Below are positions 25,755 through 34,875 of a stretch of DNA of 35,802 nt, piece after piece (the stretch's first letter is position 1; each line of letters opens with the position of its first letter). This DNA is from Paludibacteraceae bacterium (lineage in GTDB: Bacteria; Bacteroidota; Bacteroidia; Bacteroidales; Paludibacteraceae): NCBI GenBank assembly GCA_017517845.1, contig JAFWXW010000015.1, positions 1 to 35,802 on the forward strand. Direction: 5' to 3'. A model generated the notes under the pieces. It made no database searches, was not told the DNA's origin, and saw only the letters and a program-made list of their open reading frames with translations. The position numbers and the translations under genes are program-made.

Positions 25755-26016
25755 TTTCTGGATAGGACTAGTTAGTTGCTTTTTTGCTCCGTTGCTACTG
25801 TTTTTGGCTACTTGGACTGCACTTTCTGGTTCTCCTATTTCCGAAATAGGGCATTGGCTTCGCCAACCAGTTTTTATGCAATATCTTATTTTCTGTATGC
25901 TCCCAGATTTAGTTATGATTTTCATAGGGTATAAATCTGATAGTTATAATTATTGTCGTGGCGGGGTGTTGGGAGTTACTCCTTATTTGTGTATGTTGTT
26001 TTATCTATTCACGTAA
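25738..26016 (+). CDS. Small membrane protein between surE and lpxB
   Basis: From ATG 25738 it gives 92 residues with three hydrophobic segments: FWIGLVSCFFAPLLLFLATWTAL, VFMQYLIFCMLPDLVMIFIGY and VLGVTPYLCMLFYLF. I do not recognise a named domain. It overlaps the surE stop by 17 nt, and a similar position before lpxB is usual for this kind of protein in Bacteroidota, so it is probably a real cotranscribed gene. An earlier in-frame ATG at 25705 lies deep in surE and is not preferred. Confidence 0.75.
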   Translation: MKKLNNFWIGLVSCFFAPLLLFLATWTALSGSPISEIGHWLRQPVFMQYLIFCMLPDLVMIFIGYKSDSYNYCRGGVLGVTPYLCMLFYLFT

Positions 26017-26019
26017 TAA

Positions 26020-26457
26020 GTTAGGAGTGAGGAATTAGGAGTTAGGAGTTAGGAGTTAAAAACCATCTTATTAATATTTTTATGGAGAAAAGAAGTATAA
26101 TTAAAAACAAGAGTGAAAATTTTGCTATTAGGATTATTAAACTTTATAAATATCTAAATAGTAAAAGTGAATATGTGTTATCTAAACAAATTTTACGTTC
26201 TGGAACTAGTATAGGAGCAAATGTGAATGAGGCTCTATGTGGTATCAGTAGAAAGGACTTTTTATCAAAAATGTATATAGCTTATAAAGAGGCTGTAGAG
26301 ACTATATATTGGTTAGAACTCTTATATAAGACGGATTATATTAATAATGATGAATATATGTCAATATCAATAGAAGCAAAAGAAATCTATAAAATATTAA
26401 GTAGTATAACAAAAACTACAAAAATAACTCCTAACTCCTAACTCCAAATTCCTAACT
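26020..26457. mobile_element. Heptamer-bounded element carrying a four-helix-bundle gene
   Basis: The left arm (26020-26058) is five GTTAGGA-type heptamers plus GTTA. The right arm (26425-26457) is four TAACTCC-type heptamers plus TAACT, in opposite orientation. They bracket the 119-codon four-helix-bundle gene, whose last codons and stop (KITPNS) are inside the right arm. The unit lies exactly between a conserved gene pair (small membrane protein and lpxB), 3 nt before both ends of intact neighbours. Mobility is inferred from layout and from gene-less relatives at 9617-9760; no transposase is present. Confidence 0.55.
26082..26441 (+). CDS. Four-helix-bundle protein (S23/IVP-like)
   Basis: This 119-residue, nearly all-helical protein has the family hallmark LSKQILRSGTSIGANVNEALCGIS (residues 34-57). 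It continues with FLSKMYIAYKEAVETIYWLELLYKTDYI. The family includes proteins encoded in 23S rRNA intervening sequences and accessory proteins of diversity-generating retroelements; neither an rRNA nor a reverse transcriptase is near. Its C-terminus (ITPNS) is repeat-derived. It interrupts an otherwise conserved surE-lpxB gene order. Confidence 0.9.
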   Translation: MEKRSIIKNKSENFAIRIIKLYKYLNSKSEYVLSKQILRSGTSIGANVNEALCGISRKDFLSKMYIAYKEAVETIYWLELLYKTDYINNDEYMSISIEAKEIYKILSSITKTTKITPNS

Positions 26458-26460
26458 AAT

Positions 26461-27576
26461 ATGAAGTATTATCTTGTTGCGGGAGAGGCATCGGGGGACT
26501 TGCATGGTTCTAAACTGATGCGTGCGTTAAAAATGAAAGACCCTAATGCTGATTTTAGGTATTATGGTGGAGACAAAATGCAGTCTGAGGGCGGCGTTTT
26601 GGTACGTCATTTCCGTGACACTGCTGTGATGGGCTTCATAAATGTGGTACTCAACCTGCGCAAGATACTTTCCAATATTGAATTTTGTAAAAAAGACCTA
26701 AAGGAGTATGCTCCAGATGTGCTTATTCTTATAGATTATCCTGGATTTAACCTTAAAATTGCAAAGTATGCAAAAGAGGAACTTGGTCTGAGGGTGATTT
26801 ATTATATTCCTCCAAAAATTTGGGCTTGGAAGGAGCATAGGGTAGAGCAAATAAAAAAATATGTGGATGAGGTTTACGCAATTTTCCCTTTTGAGGTGGA
26901 TTTTTATGCTAAGCATGGAGTGAAAGCTACTTACGTGGGAAACCCTTGTGTAGAATCTATTCTTGGTAGAGCAATTACTCCCAAAGGTGAATTTCTAAAG
27001 AAAAACTTTCTAGAAGATAAGCCTATTATTGCTTTGTTACCTGGTAGTAGAGCTCAAGAGGTAAAATCTTCGCTTCCTATTTATAGAGCATTGGTTGGAG
27101 AAAAGTTCAAAGACTATCAGTTTGTGCTTGCTGCTACTTCTGCAGTTAATCAAGAACTTTATTCAGAGATAGGTGATCTCAAACTAGTCTTTGACCAAAC
27201 ATACGATCTTCTTACTCACGCATCTGCTGCTGTGGTAAATTCTGGCACTGCAACTTTGGAAACTGCACTTATTGGCACTCCACAAGTGGTTTGTTATCAT
27301 GTTGCTTTTGGCAGACTTGCTTACGCAATTTTCTCTCGTGTGCTTAAAATCTCTCACGTGTCACTAGTAAATATCATTGCCCGAAAAGGTGTGGTAAAGG
27401 AACTTTTGGCACATTTCTTCACTGCTGAAAATACCTCAGCCGAACTTGAAAAACTTCTTTTTGATACTGCCTATCGCAACGAAATCCTCTCTGGCTATGC
27501 CGAAATTTCCCAAACTCTTGGCACTACCATAGCTGCCGTTACCGCAGCAGAGTTGATTACTTGTTCTAAAAAATAA
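26461..27576 (+). CDS. lpxB: Lipid-A-disaccharide synthase
   Basis: LpxB (glycosyltransferase family 19) joins UDP-2,3-diacylglucosamine and lipid X in lipid A synthesis at the inner membrane. The hallmarks are AGEASGDLHGSKLMRALK (residues 7-24), GGDKMQSEGG, VLILIDYPGFNLKIAKYAKE, YYIPPKIWAWKEHRVEQIKKY and LLPGSRAQEV. The later NSGTATLETALIGTPQVVCYH is also present. The 371 residues are complete. The ATG follows the heptamer element by 3 nt, so its ribosome-binding context now comes from the element. Confidence 0.97.
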   Translation: MKYYLVAGEASGDLHGSKLMRALKMKDPNADFRYYGGDKMQSEGGVLVRHFRDTAVMGFINVVLNLRKILSNIEFCKKDLKEYAPDVLILIDYPGFNLKIAKYAKEELGLRVIYYIPPKIWAWKEHRVEQIKKYVDEVYAIFPFEVDFYAKHGVKATYVGNPCVESILGRAITPKGEFLKKNFLEDKPIIALLPGSRAQEVKSSLPIYRALVGEKFKDYQFVLAATSAVNQELYSEIGDLKLVFDQTYDLLTHASAAVVNSGTATLETALIGTPQVVCYHVAFGRLAYAIFSRVLKISHVSLVNIIARKGVVKELLAHFFTAENTSAELEKLLFDTAYRNEILSGYAEISQTLGTTIAAVTAAELITCSKK

Positions 27577-27600
27577 GGGTGCATTACCTCTTTTATATGT

Positions 27601-27664
27601 AAATTGTCTTTTCTATTCGACAAAATAGTATATAAATTGACTTTTTCATTCGACAATTTTGTAT
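27601..27664 (+). promoter_or_regulatory. Two direct repeats upstream of the YhcG promoter
   Basis: Two copies of AAATTG-[TA]CTTTT..ATTCGACAA start at 27601 and 27634 (period 33 bp). They end just before the -33 element and are candidate operator sites. Confidence 0.55.
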
Positions 27665-27676
27665 GTTTTCTTGTTT

Positions 27677-27709
27677 GTTTGCTATTATCTCATAAAATTA
27701 TTATCTTTG
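27677..27709 (+). promoter_or_regulatory. YhcG-nuclease promoter
   Basis: A TTTG-containing -33 region (TTTGC just after 27677) and TATCTTTG (27702-27709) form a standard promoter. The 33-bp segment from GTTTGCTA to the end of the -7 is 27/33 identical, by hand count and without gaps, to the ORF6N promoter ending at 35456. Confidence 0.75.
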
Positions 27710-27739
27710 TACTGAAGCTGAAATTAATTGAAGAAGGAA

Positions 27740-27780
27740 CCCTAAGAAGATGAAGTATGAGAATCTTGTTAGGGATTTTT
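27740..27780 (+). terminator. Terminator-like hairpin in the YhcG leader
   Basis: CCCTAA (27740-27745) with TTAGGG (27769-27774) and, inside, AAGAT (27747-27751) with ATCTT (27763-27767) form an 11-bp stem with one mismatch. It is followed by A and T5 (27776-27780). It lies about 30 nt after the expected transcription start and 75 nt before the start codon, so it may attenuate the gene or end a short leader RNA. Confidence 0.65.
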
Positions 27781-27854
27781 GTGTTTAAATTTAAATAGTT
27801 AATCAATTAATGGAGGCTTGTCTGCGTTAGATGCCCCATTTTAATTTTAATGTT

Positions 27855-28976
27855 ATGAGTAAAAAACTTTCAAAAGAAGGCGAAGTATTGTCGCCTGTTC
27901 AAAAATCGAGTAAAGAAAATGAGAATCTTGGTTTGTTAAATGATAATGAATTTAAGATTTGGGTGTCGCAACTAAAAAAGGATATACGAAGTGCTCAGGT
28001 TAAAGCATCTATACACGTAAATTCTGAAATGCTTCGTCTATATTGGCGTATAGGAGCAGAAATATGTGAGAAACAAAAGAATGTAAAATGGGGTGATGGG
28101 TGGCTTAAAGAATTGAGTCGTGTATTAATGTCTGAATTCCCTAATATGAAGGGTTTCTCATATAGGAATTTAAGGTATATTAGACAATGGTATCTATTTT
28201 ATAATGAACATGTTACATTTTGGCAACAAGTTGTTGCCAAAATTAGTGATGAAGTATTCTTCTCTGTTCCATGGGGTCATCATTTGTATATCTTGACGAA
28301 GTGTAATGATGTTAAAAAGGCTATTTTTTATTTAAGTAAAACTGTTGAGCATGGTTGGAGTCGTTCTGTATTGTTAAACTTTTTGGATACAAAATTATAT
28401 GAAACGGAGGGTAATTCAATAAATAATTTTAGCAAGTTATTACCAAATCCTCAGAGCGATTTAGCTAATCAAATAATAAAAGATCCATATAATTTTCAAT
28501 TCCTTGCATTAGAAAATGATTACAGAGAAAAAGAACTAGAAGATGCTTTAACTGAAAATATTACCAAATTTTTACTAGAATTAGGAGTTGGTTTTGCGTA
28601 TGTTGGTCGTCAAATTCCATTAAATGTTGGTGATGAAACCATTTATCCAGATTTATTATTTTATCATCTAGAGTTGAGGTGTTATGTAGTTGTAGAACTA
28701 AAAGTTTCAAAATTTAAAAGTGAACATTTGGGACAATTGGGTTTATATGTGAGTGCAGTTAATCATATTAAGAAGAAGGATATAGATAACCCTACAATAG
28801 GATTGCTTATTTGTAAAACTAAAAATAACGTAATGGCACAATATGCTTTAGAATCCACAAATCAACCAATAGGTATTTCGGAATATCAATTGTCTAAATT
28901 AATACCTAAGGATATTGAGAGCCAATTACCTACTGTAGAAGATATAGAGGCATGTTTATTTGATAATAATTTTTAA
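27855..28976 (+). CDS. PDDEXK nuclease YhcG / DUF1016 family
   Basis: From ATG 27855 the protein has 373 residues. The DUF1016 N-terminal domain is clear (LYWRIGAEICEKQKNVKWGDGWLKELSRVLMSEFPNMKGFSYRNLRYIRQWY, roughly 60-112; then WGHHLYILTKC). The C-terminal half is a PD-(D/E)xK nuclease with YPDLLFYH (Asp) and VVVELKV (Glu-x-Lys), followed by HLGQLGLYVSAVN. Such proteins are common in mobile and defence regions; the substrate is not established. I chose MSKKLSK rather than the ATG 24 nt upstream because the ORF6N gene with the same promoter also starts MSKKL. Confidence 0.9.
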   Translation: MSKKLSKEGEVLSPVQKSSKENENLGLLNDNEFKIWVSQLKKDIRSAQVKASIHVNSEMLRLYWRIGAEICEKQKNVKWGDGWLKELSRVLMSEFPNMKGFSYRNLRYIRQWYLFYNEHVTFWQQVVAKISDEVFFSVPWGHHLYILTKCNDVKKAIFYLSKTVEHGWSRSVLLNFLDTKLYETEGNSINNFSKLLPNPQSDLANQIIKDPYNFQFLALENDYREKELEDALTENITKFLLELGVGFAYVGRQIPLNVGDETIYPDLLFYHLELRCYVVVELKVSKFKSEHLGQLGLYVSAVNHIKKKDIDNPTIGLLICKTKNNVMAQYALESTNQPIGISEYQLSKLIPKDIESQLPTVEDIEACLFDNNF

Positions 28977-29130
28977 TGTTATAAGTAAATTTTATCTACC
29001 TATTTTTAAATGCTTTGATGCGTTGGTGGAAATTTTGGCGAAGGCCCTACTATTTTATTAAAAAATCTTATTTAAATAGTGAATATTGCAGAGAATGAAG
29101 TATTTTTGTGTAAACTAAAAATTTAAAATT

Positions 29131-29292
29131 ATGAATAGAAAACTTCTTATAGTAACATTTGTGATGTGTATTTTGGCTTTGGCAGCGTCTGTGTATGTGT
29201 GTGTAGTAACTCCAGATACTACTAGTTATGCCTTAGTTGCGTTTTTTCTACTTGCTGTGGTATTCTATTTCTTTCAACTTAGAAAAAAATAG
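29131..29292 (+). CDS. Small two-helix membrane protein
   Basis: This is a 53-residue frame that reads MNRKLLIVTFVMCILALAAS, then VYVCVVTPDTTSYALVAFFLLAVVFYFFQLRKK. Two hydrophobic helices are separated by a short polar turn, with basic ends. A -7 element TATTTTTG (29101-29108) lies 22 nt upstream. It ends 20 nt before the M16 peptidase start, so the two are probably cotranscribed. I do not recognise a family. Confidence 0.7.
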   Translation: MNRKLLIVTFVMCILALAASVYVCVVTPDTTSYALVAFFLLAVVFYFFQLRKK

Positions 29293-29312
29293 CAATATAA
29301 TTTTAGGTGGTT

Positions 29313-32102
29313 ATGAAACGTATATTATTATTTTTAGGTATCTTCATTGCAAGTGCAAGTGCGTTTGCAAATGCAGAAATACCACAAGATACAGCTATCG
29401 TAAAAGGTGTATTGCCCAACGGGCTAACTTATTACATTCGTCACAACGATTATATTCCCAATCGTGCTGCTTTTCATATTGCTCAGAAGGTGGGTTCGAT
29501 TCAAGAAACATCAGAGCAACGTGGTTTGGCACACTTTTTGGAACACATGGCGTTCAATGGTACTAAGCATTTCCCCGACAAGGCACTAATCAACTATCTT
29601 GAAACTATAGGGGTAAAATTTGGGGCAAATCTAAATGCTTATACTTCTGTAGATGAGACAGTTTATATGATTACAGATGTGCCAACCAATCGTACCAGCA
29701 CAGTAGATTCGTGCTTGCTTATTTTGCGTGATTGGTCGGATGGAATTTCCTTGGAAGACAAAACGATAGATGCAGAACGTGGCGTGATTGAGGAAGAGTG
29801 GCGTACTCGAAACAATCCTCTATTGCGTCAGTTAGAAAATAATGCGTCTGTGATTTATGCAGGCGATAAATATGCCGATTGTATGCCAATTGGCAATATG
29901 GAAGTGGTGAGAAATTTCTCGTACGAAACCCTTAGGTCGTATTACAGAACCTGGTATCGTCCAGATTTACAAGGAATTGTGGTGGTGGGCGATATAGATG
30001 TTAAACGCACCGAAGAAAAGATTAAGGAACTTTTTGCCGATGCCAAAGTGCCAGCAGGTGCACCTGAACGTATTTATTACCCCGTTTCTGAATATAAAGA
30101 ACCTTGTATCGTGATTTCTTCCGATGCAGAAACTCCCTATACATTACTTACTTATTCTCAAAAGGTAGATGATATTCCAGATTCAATAAAGCATACAAAA
30201 GAAGGTCAAAGGCAAGTATTTATTCGTGCTATGGCTTCAACGATGCTCTCTGATAGGCTTTCTGATATATTGAAAGAGGCTGAACCTCCTTTTGTGGGAG
30301 CAAATGCTTATTATGGTGAATTTTTGCTTTCTGGCAAACAAAAATGCTTTGAAATTGGAACACAGGTGTCTAATGCAGGTGCCGAGGTGGCGTTTACTCG
30401 TTTGATTGAAGAGGTGGAAAGAATGCGTCGCTATGGTTTTACAAAAGCCGAATTGGAACGAGCAGAAAAGTCATATTTGGCTCTGTTGGAGCAGATTTAT
30501 AATCACAGAAGCCAACATAAAAACGATTATTATGTAAATGCATCTATTCAAAATTTCTTGGAGTCTGAACCGCTTATTTCTGACGAGATTTCTTTTGAAT
30601 TGGGCAAAAAAATAGCTTCACAAGTAACAGTGGCAGATGTGAATGCTTGGGTAAATTCTTGGAATACAAACAACGTATTTATTTGGTTTGCAGGACCTTC
30701 TGTTGAAAGTTTGCCAACAAAAGAATTTGTAAAAAATGAATTGTTAGCATTGCCAAACAAGGAAATAAAGGCATATGAAGATGTTGTGTTACCTGAGTCT
30801 ATCATTCCAGAAAATCAAATTCCAACAAATGGAAAAATACTTAAAAAACGTGCTATTAAAAACGGTGCCATTGAGTATAAACTATCAAACGGAGTGCAAG
30901 TTTATTTTAAACAAACCGACTTCAAAGACGATGAAATTTTGCTTTCTGCCAATAGTTTTGGAGGGGCAATACTACTAGATTCTACCGATTATGTAAACGC
31001 TCGTTTTGCAGATGAACTATATGCTGTGGGTGGCATAGGCACAATGAATAAAGTGCAGTTGGAGAAATTTTTGTCGGACAAACGCACATCGCTTAATGCT
31101 TTTATTGGCACTTATAATGAGGGACTTGACGGATATGCTTCAAAGAAAGATGTTGATTATCTTTTCCAATTGTTGTATACACATTTCACTGCTGTGAGGG
31201 AAGATTCTATTGCTTATCGTTCCTATGTAGAACGTTTTATTGCAAGCAACAAAGACCGTGATAAATATCCAACTACTGCTTTTGTAGATACTGTAGAAAA
31301 TAAATTGTATAATGACAATAAGCTTGTTACAACGATAAAAATAGAAGATTTGTCGGCACTTGATTATGCACGTTCTATAGATATTTATAAGGAACGTTTT
31401 GCCAATGCTGCAGATTTCAAATTTACCATTGTGGGTAGCATAGATGAAACAACATTGGAACCACTTTTGGAAAAATATGTGGCTTCGCTTCCTGCAAACA
31501 AAACTCACGAAAAGGTAAAACGTGCTGAACCATTGGAACTAAAAGGAAAGGATTCTGTACGTTTCAATAAAGAAATGCAAGTGCCTGCTACATTGGTGTT
31601 TATACGCAATTTTACTAAACTTAAATCTTCGGCTAATAAGTTAGCCTACTTTATGCTGAATGATATTCTAGATTTGGTTTACACCGAAAAAGTACGCGAA
31701 GAACAAGGTGGTACATACGGTGTATCAACAAACGTGGAACTATCAAAAGAGCCTACAGAGAATGTGTTATTGACCATTCAGTTCTCAACAGATGCTGCAA
31801 AAGTAGATGCTTTGCTTCCTATTGTGTATGCAGAACTAGAAAATATAGCAGAAAATGGTCCTCGTGAGGCAGATTTGCAAAAGGTGAAAGAGCACAAAAG
31901 AAAGACATTTGCCGATGAACAAAAAAGCAACAAATATTGGTCTGCACGTTTGCAAGCCATTCAAATGTATGGCAAGGACAACGGTGCTACTTACCTAAAA
32001 CGTCTTGAAAAAACATCTGCCAAAGACATACAAAAGGCTGCTAAAGCATTGCTTAACAGCCCAAATCTAAAAGAGATAGTGCAAGTGGGTGTGAGTAAAT
32101 AA
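29313..32102 (+). CDS. M16 family metallopeptidase (pitrilysin-like), exported
   Basis: From ATG 29313 the protein has 929 residues, with signal peptide MKRILLFLGIFIASASAFA. The inverted zinc motif HFLEH is at residues 74-78, with the downstream glutamate in DAERGVIEEEWR. A second, inactive M16 half follows (from about 510: IEYKLSNGVQVYFKQTDFKDDEILLSANSFGG), ending with VREEQGGTYGVSTNVELS and KVKEHKRKTFADEQKSNKYW. It degrades peptides in the periplasm or at the surface. An AGGTGG motif precedes the ATG; the in-frame GTG at 29307 lies within that site and is not used. Confidence 0.94.
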   Translation: MKRILLFLGIFIASASAFANAEIPQDTAIVKGVLPNGLTYYIRHNDYIPNRAAFHIAQKVGSIQETSEQRGLAHFLEHMAFNGTKHFPDKALINYLETIGVKFGANLNAYTSVDETVYMITDVPTNRTSTVDSCLLILRDWSDGISLEDKTIDAERGVIEEEWRTRNNPLLRQLENNASVIYAGDKYADCMPIGNMEVVRNFSYETLRSYYRTWYRPDLQGIVVVGDIDVKRTEEKIKELFADAKVPAGAPERIYYPVSEYKEPCIVISSDAETPYTLLTYSQKVDDIPDSIKHTKEGQRQVFIRAMASTMLSDRLSDILKEAEPPFVGANAYYGEFLLSGKQKCFEIGTQVSNAGAEVAFTRLIEEVERMRRYGFTKAELERAEKSYLALLEQIYNHRSQHKNDYYVNASIQNFLESEPLISDEISFELGKKIASQVTVADVNAWVNSWNTNNVFIWFAGPSVESLPTKEFVKNELLALPNKEIKAYEDVVLPESIIPENQIPTNGKILKKRAIKNGAIEYKLSNGVQVYFKQTDFKDDEILLSANSFGGAILLDSTDYVNARFADELYAVGGIGTMNKVQLEKFLSDKRTSLNAFIGTYNEGLDGYASKKDVDYLFQLLYTHFTAVREDSIAYRSYVERFIASNKDRDKYPTTAFVDTVENKLYNDNKLVTTIKIEDLSALDYARSIDIYKERFANAADFKFTIVGSIDETTLEPLLEKYVASLPANKTHEKVKRAEPLELKGKDSVRFNKEMQVPATLVFIRNFTKLKSSANKLAYFMLNDILDLVYTEKVREEQGGTYGVSTNVELSKEPTENVLLTIQFSTDAAKVDALLPIVYAELENIAENGPREADLQKVKEHKRKTFADEQKSNKYWSARLQAIQMYGKDNGATYLKRLEKTSAKDIQKAAKALLNSPNLKEIVQVGVSK

Positions 32103-32117
32103 ACTTACTGGGTCGTT

Positions 32118-34835
32118 TTACTCAACCACCCATTTAATCACTTGATTTTTGTACTGAATAAAGTATATACCAGCAGTGGTAGGTGCCTCAGTGGCACTAC
32201 CGCTGTTTTTTTGTAAGCATCTGCCTTGTAGGTCGTAGAGTGTCCACTCTTCATCTTCGTTTATATCTTGTATGGTGGCGTTCTCGCCTGTGAGAGTTGG
32301 GTTGGGGTAGATACGGTAGGTAGTTGCTGTATTTTCAGCAATGTCGGTGCTTTTTTGCTTTTCTATCCAAATAATTTCGGTGTCAAAATGTTTGGTCATA
32401 CCAGTAACCAGCAAACCATCGTTCATCAGTTCCTTACCCGATTTGGTACAAGACAGATTGGTTCTATCTTGAAATTCAACCTTATACCAAGCATTTTCTT
32501 CCAAACCTTGCAAGTAAATTCGCTTGCTACTGCCGTCGGTACCACCACCGCTTAGGTGAGAAAACAAGAAAACAGAGCCTTTCTCAGTTGTAGGATTGTA
32601 AAACTGCATGCCGTCCCAATGTTTGCCGTCAGGCATAGGTAAAATATGGTAAACATTACCACCGCGCAGTATGGCACGTTGTTTCTCGTTGTATAGTTTC
32701 CAATGAATTTTAGCCTGATTAAATTCTATCGTACTCATATCTCGTCCCACAGCACAAGCCATCATGGCACCCATCATACTGCTTCTAAGCACGTATTTTG
32801 CCCAACTTTCTGGGTTGCTATTGATGTTTCCAGCATCTTGTGCCGATGTCCAATCGTAGCCCACATCAAATTTTAGTTGCACAGGATTTATCATATAACT
32901 ATTGCTGTAAAACGCCATACGGTGGTTGAGCGGACCGCCTGAGTCTTCCATGGTCATAAATGTCATGCGTCGCAAGGTGGTAAAGTCTTTTAGCGAACCG
33001 CCAGCACTGCAATGTTCGTATCTAAACTGTGGATAGCGAGCAATAAGTGCATCTAAAATGTTTAAAAGTCCTTGGTGCGATGCGTAGGAGTTTGCTTTTT
33101 CTAGGTCGAAATCGCTTCGCCAATAATCTATTTTCCAGTTTTCAATGCGATATGCCAACGCATCAATTTGTGCCTGCTGTGCTTCTTTTTTGGCAATGTC
33201 TTGCCCAAGATAGGTGTCGCACATGTATAGCGAATTTTTAATGGTAGGATATTTGGCTTTGGTAAGTGTGCCAAAATTCATGCCGTTAGGCCATTTGCCT
33301 GCGAAAGGGTTCCATTGTGTTTCTAACACAGGGTCAAAACCACTGTTGGCATCAGCTCCCGTTGTTGGCACAGTCCACCAGTAGTCCATTTTTATTAGTC
33401 CAACGCCCAACTCGGGTAGGTTGTAGCGGTTTAGGTAATAGGTAAAGTCGTTTTCACTAAAAGCGTTGTAATGTATTTCAATAAGCGGTTCGTTGGCGTT
33501 TTCTCTTAGCGAAGCAGGGGCATGATGTTGCCAAAACCATTGTTTAAGTTGGTTGCAACCATCGTCTGTACTGCCTGCGTAAAGTCCAATAAATACGCCG
33601 GGCAAATGCCAATTGGTCTTTTTCTCGCAAGTAATTTCTTCAGTCGATAACCCTAAGTTGGCACGCAGTCTAATGCGTTTGGCATTGCTTTGGGTTTGCA
33701 CTTCCATTAGTCCAAAGTTCCAATCGTACGCAAGGTATAGACCTTCGGTCCCAACACTTTCGGTCCCAACCTCCAACACTACTAAAGGCAACTCGCCCGT
33801 AGATACCAGCCACGAGTTTTCTATTTGTGAGAGTTGATAAAACGACGTGCCAATCGCTTGTTTAAGCACACCTGTGGTAAAATTGCCGTCCAAGCCATTG
33901 TTGAAACGCGAACGATTAAATCGCCAAAGAGTAGTTTTGTTTGGTGCATTCACTTGGAAATCAATGCCTTGCATATCTTGTGCCGAAACAGTAACGTTAC
34001 TATTGCTGTTGTTTACCAACTCTTGCCAAATATGCAATGGACCACTTTCTTGTAACTGTGCATGCCATTTTAGCGTGTAATTCTCAGATGCAAAAGTGGC
34101 AATAAAATGCCCTTCTTCTGCAGTTTGCTCTTGATAAGTCCAACTAATTGTTTGGTTGTTTACTTTAGGCAAAAGTGAGATAGAAGTAGCCCCATTTATC
34201 CAACTTTGGTTGTTGGTTTTGTTTTGCAACTCTGAGATGTAAACCTTATTGTTATCAATGCCTATTTGTACTTTTAAGTCGCTGTTTTCCAGTGTGGTAT
34301 AAATAGCTTTGTTGCTCAAAACTGCATCTGTCTCGCTATAAGCGTCGGCTTGCAAGGGCGAAAATGTGATGTCGTCGAACCAAATATCGCCCGTAACTCC
34401 ACTGCCTGGGTTGATCCAATTTCGTTCCACCACAGCCCTAATTTGCACCGAAGTGTTGTTTCCGCTATTCCAAATACCACTTACGTATTCCCATTTGCCG
34501 TATTCGGTGCTGCGCAGTTGAAGTTCGCCAGCGGCATCGTTCATATCAATGTATGCCCACGAACTATCGTCTGCTCTAAAAATGTATCCGCTGTATTTAT
34601 AGTAGGTATTCTTCTTTACCGAAAGGGTAGAAGTGTAATTTGCCACCAATGTGCAAAAACCACGTCCTTTGCTATGGAGCGATTTGCTCCCGCTGTGTGC
34701 CTTGCTGTTGTCAACGGCATTGCCCCAAGTAGCCCAGTACGCCTCGCCTTGCTCAAACGAGTGGTTGTTTATCATATTATTGGCACTCGCCAAAAAACTC
34801 ATGCCCACACAAATTAGTGTAAAAAGGTATTTCAT
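32118..34835 (-). CDS. GH36-like glycosidase with N-terminal CBM and T9SS sorting domain
   Basis: From ATG 34835 the protein has about 905 residues. The signal peptide is MKYLFTLICVGMSFLASA. A carbohydrate-binding-like jellyroll follows (NNHSFEQGEAYWATWGNA...GDIWFDDITFSP, about 22-160). A catalytic region of alpha-galactosidase (GH36/melibiase) type comes next: WKIDYWRSDFD for the nucleophile strand, and YEHCSAGGSLKDF with MTMEDSGG for the acid/base region. The last ~75 residues (YRIYPNPTLTGENATI...WTLYDLQGRCLQ...AGIYFIQYKNQVIKWVV) form a type A type IX secretion sorting domain, so the enzyme is surface-exposed or secreted. The exact sugar specificity is unknown. Confidence 0.82.
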   Translation of the reverse strand: MKYLFTLICVGMSFLASANNMINNHSFEQGEAYWATWGNAVDNSKAHSGSKSLHSKGRGFCTLVANYTSTLSVKKNTYYKYSGYIFRADDSSWAYIDMNDAAGELQLRSTEYGKWEYVSGIWNSGNNTSVQIRAVVERNWINPGSGVTGDIWFDDITFSPLQADAYSETDAVLSNKAIYTTLENSDLKVQIGIDNNKVYISELQNKTNNQSWINGATSISLLPKVNNQTISWTYQEQTAEEGHFIATFASENYTLKWHAQLQESGPLHIWQELVNNSNSNVTVSAQDMQGIDFQVNAPNKTTLWRFNRSRFNNGLDGNFTTGVLKQAIGTSFYQLSQIENSWLVSTGELPLVVLEVGTESVGTEGLYLAYDWNFGLMEVQTQSNAKRIRLRANLGLSTEEITCEKKTNWHLPGVFIGLYAGSTDDGCNQLKQWFWQHHAPASLRENANEPLIEIHYNAFSENDFTYYLNRYNLPELGVGLIKMDYWWTVPTTGADANSGFDPVLETQWNPFAGKWPNGMNFGTLTKAKYPTIKNSLYMCDTYLGQDIAKKEAQQAQIDALAYRIENWKIDYWRSDFDLEKANSYASHQGLLNILDALIARYPQFRYEHCSAGGSLKDFTTLRRMTFMTMEDSGGPLNHRMAFYSNSYMINPVQLKFDVGYDWTSAQDAGNINSNPESWAKYVLRSSMMGAMMACAVGRDMSTIEFNQAKIHWKLYNEKQRAILRGGNVYHILPMPDGKHWDGMQFYNPTTEKGSVFLFSHLSGGGTDGSSKRIYLQGLEENAWYKVEFQDRTNLSCTKSGKELMNDGLLVTGMTKHFDTEIIWIEKQKSTDIAENTATTYRIYPNPTLTGENATIQDINEDEEWTLYDLQGRCLQKNSGSATEAPTTAGIYFIQYKNQVIKWVVE

Positions 34836-34875
34836 AGTATCGAGAAATTTCAATCTTACAATTATACAAAATTTT

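Noticed and set aside
34350-34817. 155-codon plus-strand frame inside the glycosidase gene
   Set aside because: Shadow of the strongly supported minus-strand glycosidase; no own promoter or family resemblance.
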